Part shown: one piece after another, positions 62,872 through 64,000 of the stretch
How positions within the stretch are numbered: position 1 is the first letter of the stretch
How the letters are laid out: each line of letters begins with the position of its first letter
Source: CALOAD01 sp942491415
Lineage (GTDB): Bacteria; Cyanobacteriota; Vampirovibrionia; Gastranaerophilales; CALOAD01
NCBI GenBank assembly: GCA_942491415.1
Contig: CALOAD010000014.1
Span: 62,001 to 126,000, forward strand
DNA length: 64,000 nt
Direction: 5' to 3'
The notes under the pieces: generated by a model
The model's database searches: none
Seen by the model: the letters and a program-made list of their open reading frames with translations, nothing else
Told to the model about the DNA's origin: nothing
Translations under genes and position numbers: made by a program

Positions 62872-64000
62872 TTCTTTAAAATTTTTAAGTTTAAACAAAA
62901 TAATACAGCCTAAAACAATAGAACTTGTGAACAAAGTAACGGCAAGACCAATCCAATAACCTGTTAATTGCATGTTGTATTTAAACGCTAAAACCGATCC
63001 TAATGGAATACCTATTATCCAATAAGAGATAAAGGTTGTGTAAAAAACCGGTTTTGTCAGCTGCATCCCTTTTAATACTCCACCCAACATTACCTGAAGA
63101 CCGTCAAAAAGCTGAAAAGCAGCAGCTATATGCAATATTCCGACACCAATAGCTAATATTTGAGGATCATCGGTGAAGAATGAAATGATTTGCTCAGGAA
63201 AAACAACAAATAAAAATGCACTAAATATCATAAAGCCAAGAACCAAAACCAGCGCCGATAAAATACTTTCCTTGATTTTTTGATAATCTTTACGACCATA
63301 GGCATAGCCTACTCTTACTGCAACTGCATTTGATATAGCCAAAGGAACCATAAAAACTATGGCAATAAGTGTTATAACAATGTTGTGCGTTGCCGCTTGC
63401 AGACTTGATATCCTTCCTATTATAAGAGTTATAATATTGAACCCTAAGAATTCAAAAAATAACGAGAGTGAGATTGGATAACCAACTTTTATGAGCTCTT
63501 TTATATAATCTTTGTCCATATGGAATTTAACATTGAAAAACCTTACACAGTAAAGAATCAAAGCCAATCCCATGAATGTCCTTATTATAAGACTTGATAT
63601 TGCTAAACCCTTTACCCCAAGTTCAGGAATAGGTCCAAACCCAAATACTAATACTGCATTTAAAGCCAGGTTTAAAAATATAGCCAAAACAGCTACAAAA
63701 TTTGCGAAAAAGACTCTTTCATAAGCTTGCAAAAACTCTTTAATAGCTTGATATATATAAGCTCCAAAAAGTGAAAAACTACAAATTAAGATATAATCCT
63801 TAATATCATTGACTAATATTTTTTCAAAACCTAAATGAGGAACCAAAGGGACAAATAAAAGAGAAATAAGACAAAAAATAGCCGATAAAATAAGGGTATA
63901 AAAAATATTAACTTTTAAAAGTTTTTTTACGGGTTTTTTCTGACCTAAATGACTTGATAAAACAGGCGATATACTGAATAAAAGCCCTTGTCCGAATATC
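62848..64000 (-). CDS. MATE-family multidrug/sodium exporter (partial, 5' end cut by window)
   Basis: At least 384 codons are open to the window edge; an internal ATG at 63846 is not the start, since the frame continues through FGQGLLFSISPVLSSHLGQK, a conserved TM1-2 region. About ten membrane segments remain (PISLSLFFEFLGFNIITLI; GVGILHIAAAFQLFDGLQVM; VLKGMQLTKPVFYTTFISYW), matching MatE exporters such as NorM. Substrates are drugs, toxins or metabolites, coupled to H+ or Na+. The 3' end overlaps alr by 24 bases. The N-terminal ~60-70 residues lie beyond the window. Confidence 0.85.
   Translation of the reverse strand, partial: IFGQGLLFSISPVLSSHLGQKKPVKKLLKVNIFYTLILSAIFCLISLLFVPLVPHLGFEKILVNDIKDYILICSFSLFGAYIYQAIKEFLQAYERVFFANFVAVLAIFLNLALNAVLVFGFGPIPELGVKGLAISSLIIRTFMGLALILYCVRFFNVKFHMDKDYIKELIKVGYPISLSLFFEFLGFNIITLIIGRISSLQAATHNIVITLIAIVFMVPLAISNAVAVRVGYAYGRKDYQKIKESILSALVLVLGFMIFSAFLFVVFPEQIISFFTDDPQILAIGVGILHIAAAFQLFDGLQVMLGGVLKGMQLTKPVFYTTFISYWIIGIPLGSVLAFKYNMQLTGYWIGLAVTLFTSSIVLGCIILFKLKNFKELSGVHSR

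Noticed and set aside
1..64000. CRISPR arrays, prophage, insertion sequences with transposase, rRNA genes
   Set aside because: No regularly spaced repeats, no phage structural or integrase genes, no transposase ORFs and no rRNA sequence were seen.

Overview
The window is a compact, AT-rich (roughly 30-33% GC by eye) chromosomal segment of a Gram-negative-type bacterium. Outer-membrane machinery is explicit: a TolC-like channel, a Wza-like polysaccharide exporter and a lipoprotein. Peptidoglycan genes (murC, murB, ddl, ftsQ, alr) are present. The mix of a CofH-type FO synthase subunit, an efp-accB pair, a prepilin with an FTLAEVLI leader and many TPR proteins fits a non-photosynthetic relative of Cyanobacteria (Melainabacteria/Vampirovibrionia, for example a gut Gastranaerophilales). 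That placement is inference; no rRNA gene is present to settle it. Several genes start with TTG behind a good Shine-Dalgarno (murB, the type I secretion ATPase, the solute-binding lipoprotein and probably the HI0933-like flavoprotein).

Layout. 1-1144: a structured intergenic stretch (possible small RNA), a zinc-ribbon/YbjQ-like protein and a FeoA-like protein. 1202-2890: CoA-disulfide-reductase-like flavoprotein with a rhodanese tail. 3021-10712 (minus): murC-murB-ddl-ftsQ division/cell-wall cluster, then tgt, ndk and a membrane-anchored TPR protein. 10999-18451 (plus): an operon-like run of type I secretion ABC exporter, HlyD-type adaptor, TolC-like channel, a small membrane protein and two GT4 glycosyltransferases. 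It meets, tail to tail with a 58-bp overlap, the minus-strand exopolysaccharide run 18394-25030 (GT4, acyltransferase, polymerase/ligase, Wzc-like and Wza-like proteins). 25265-29580: TPR protein, cofH, thiC.

29611-30157 holds a 96-bp element that folds as a three-way junction and a frameshifted small DUF2795-like gene. 30158-33911: GH65 glycoside phosphorylase, tandem universal stress protein and a small secreted protein. 34005-35687: trpR-trpB with a promoter buried in two near-identical palindromes. 35691-40548: maf, two small genes, then aroQ, efp, accB, accC and rsmD. 40549-48571: prepilin, folK, HI0933-like flavoprotein, glyQ (without glyS), rarA, sugar-binding lipoprotein, HAD protein, XRE regulator, and several small orphan proteins. 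48773-54434: a 1304-residue multi-GAF histidine kinase and an amino-acid permease. 54447-60388 (minus): tRNA-Gly, tig, clpP, clpX and lon, a protein-quality-control block. 60509-64000: Gfo/Idh/MocA oxidoreductase, alr, and a MATE transporter cut by the window end.

No CRISPR array, transposase, integrase, rRNA or prophage was seen. The most distinctive items are the trpR operator/promoter arrangement with a solitary trpB, the secretion-plus-glycosyltransferase operon whose exporter ATPase has lost the H-loop histidine, the three-way-junction element with the broken small gene beside thiC, and the XRE regulator whose start codon sits in a perfect palindrome.
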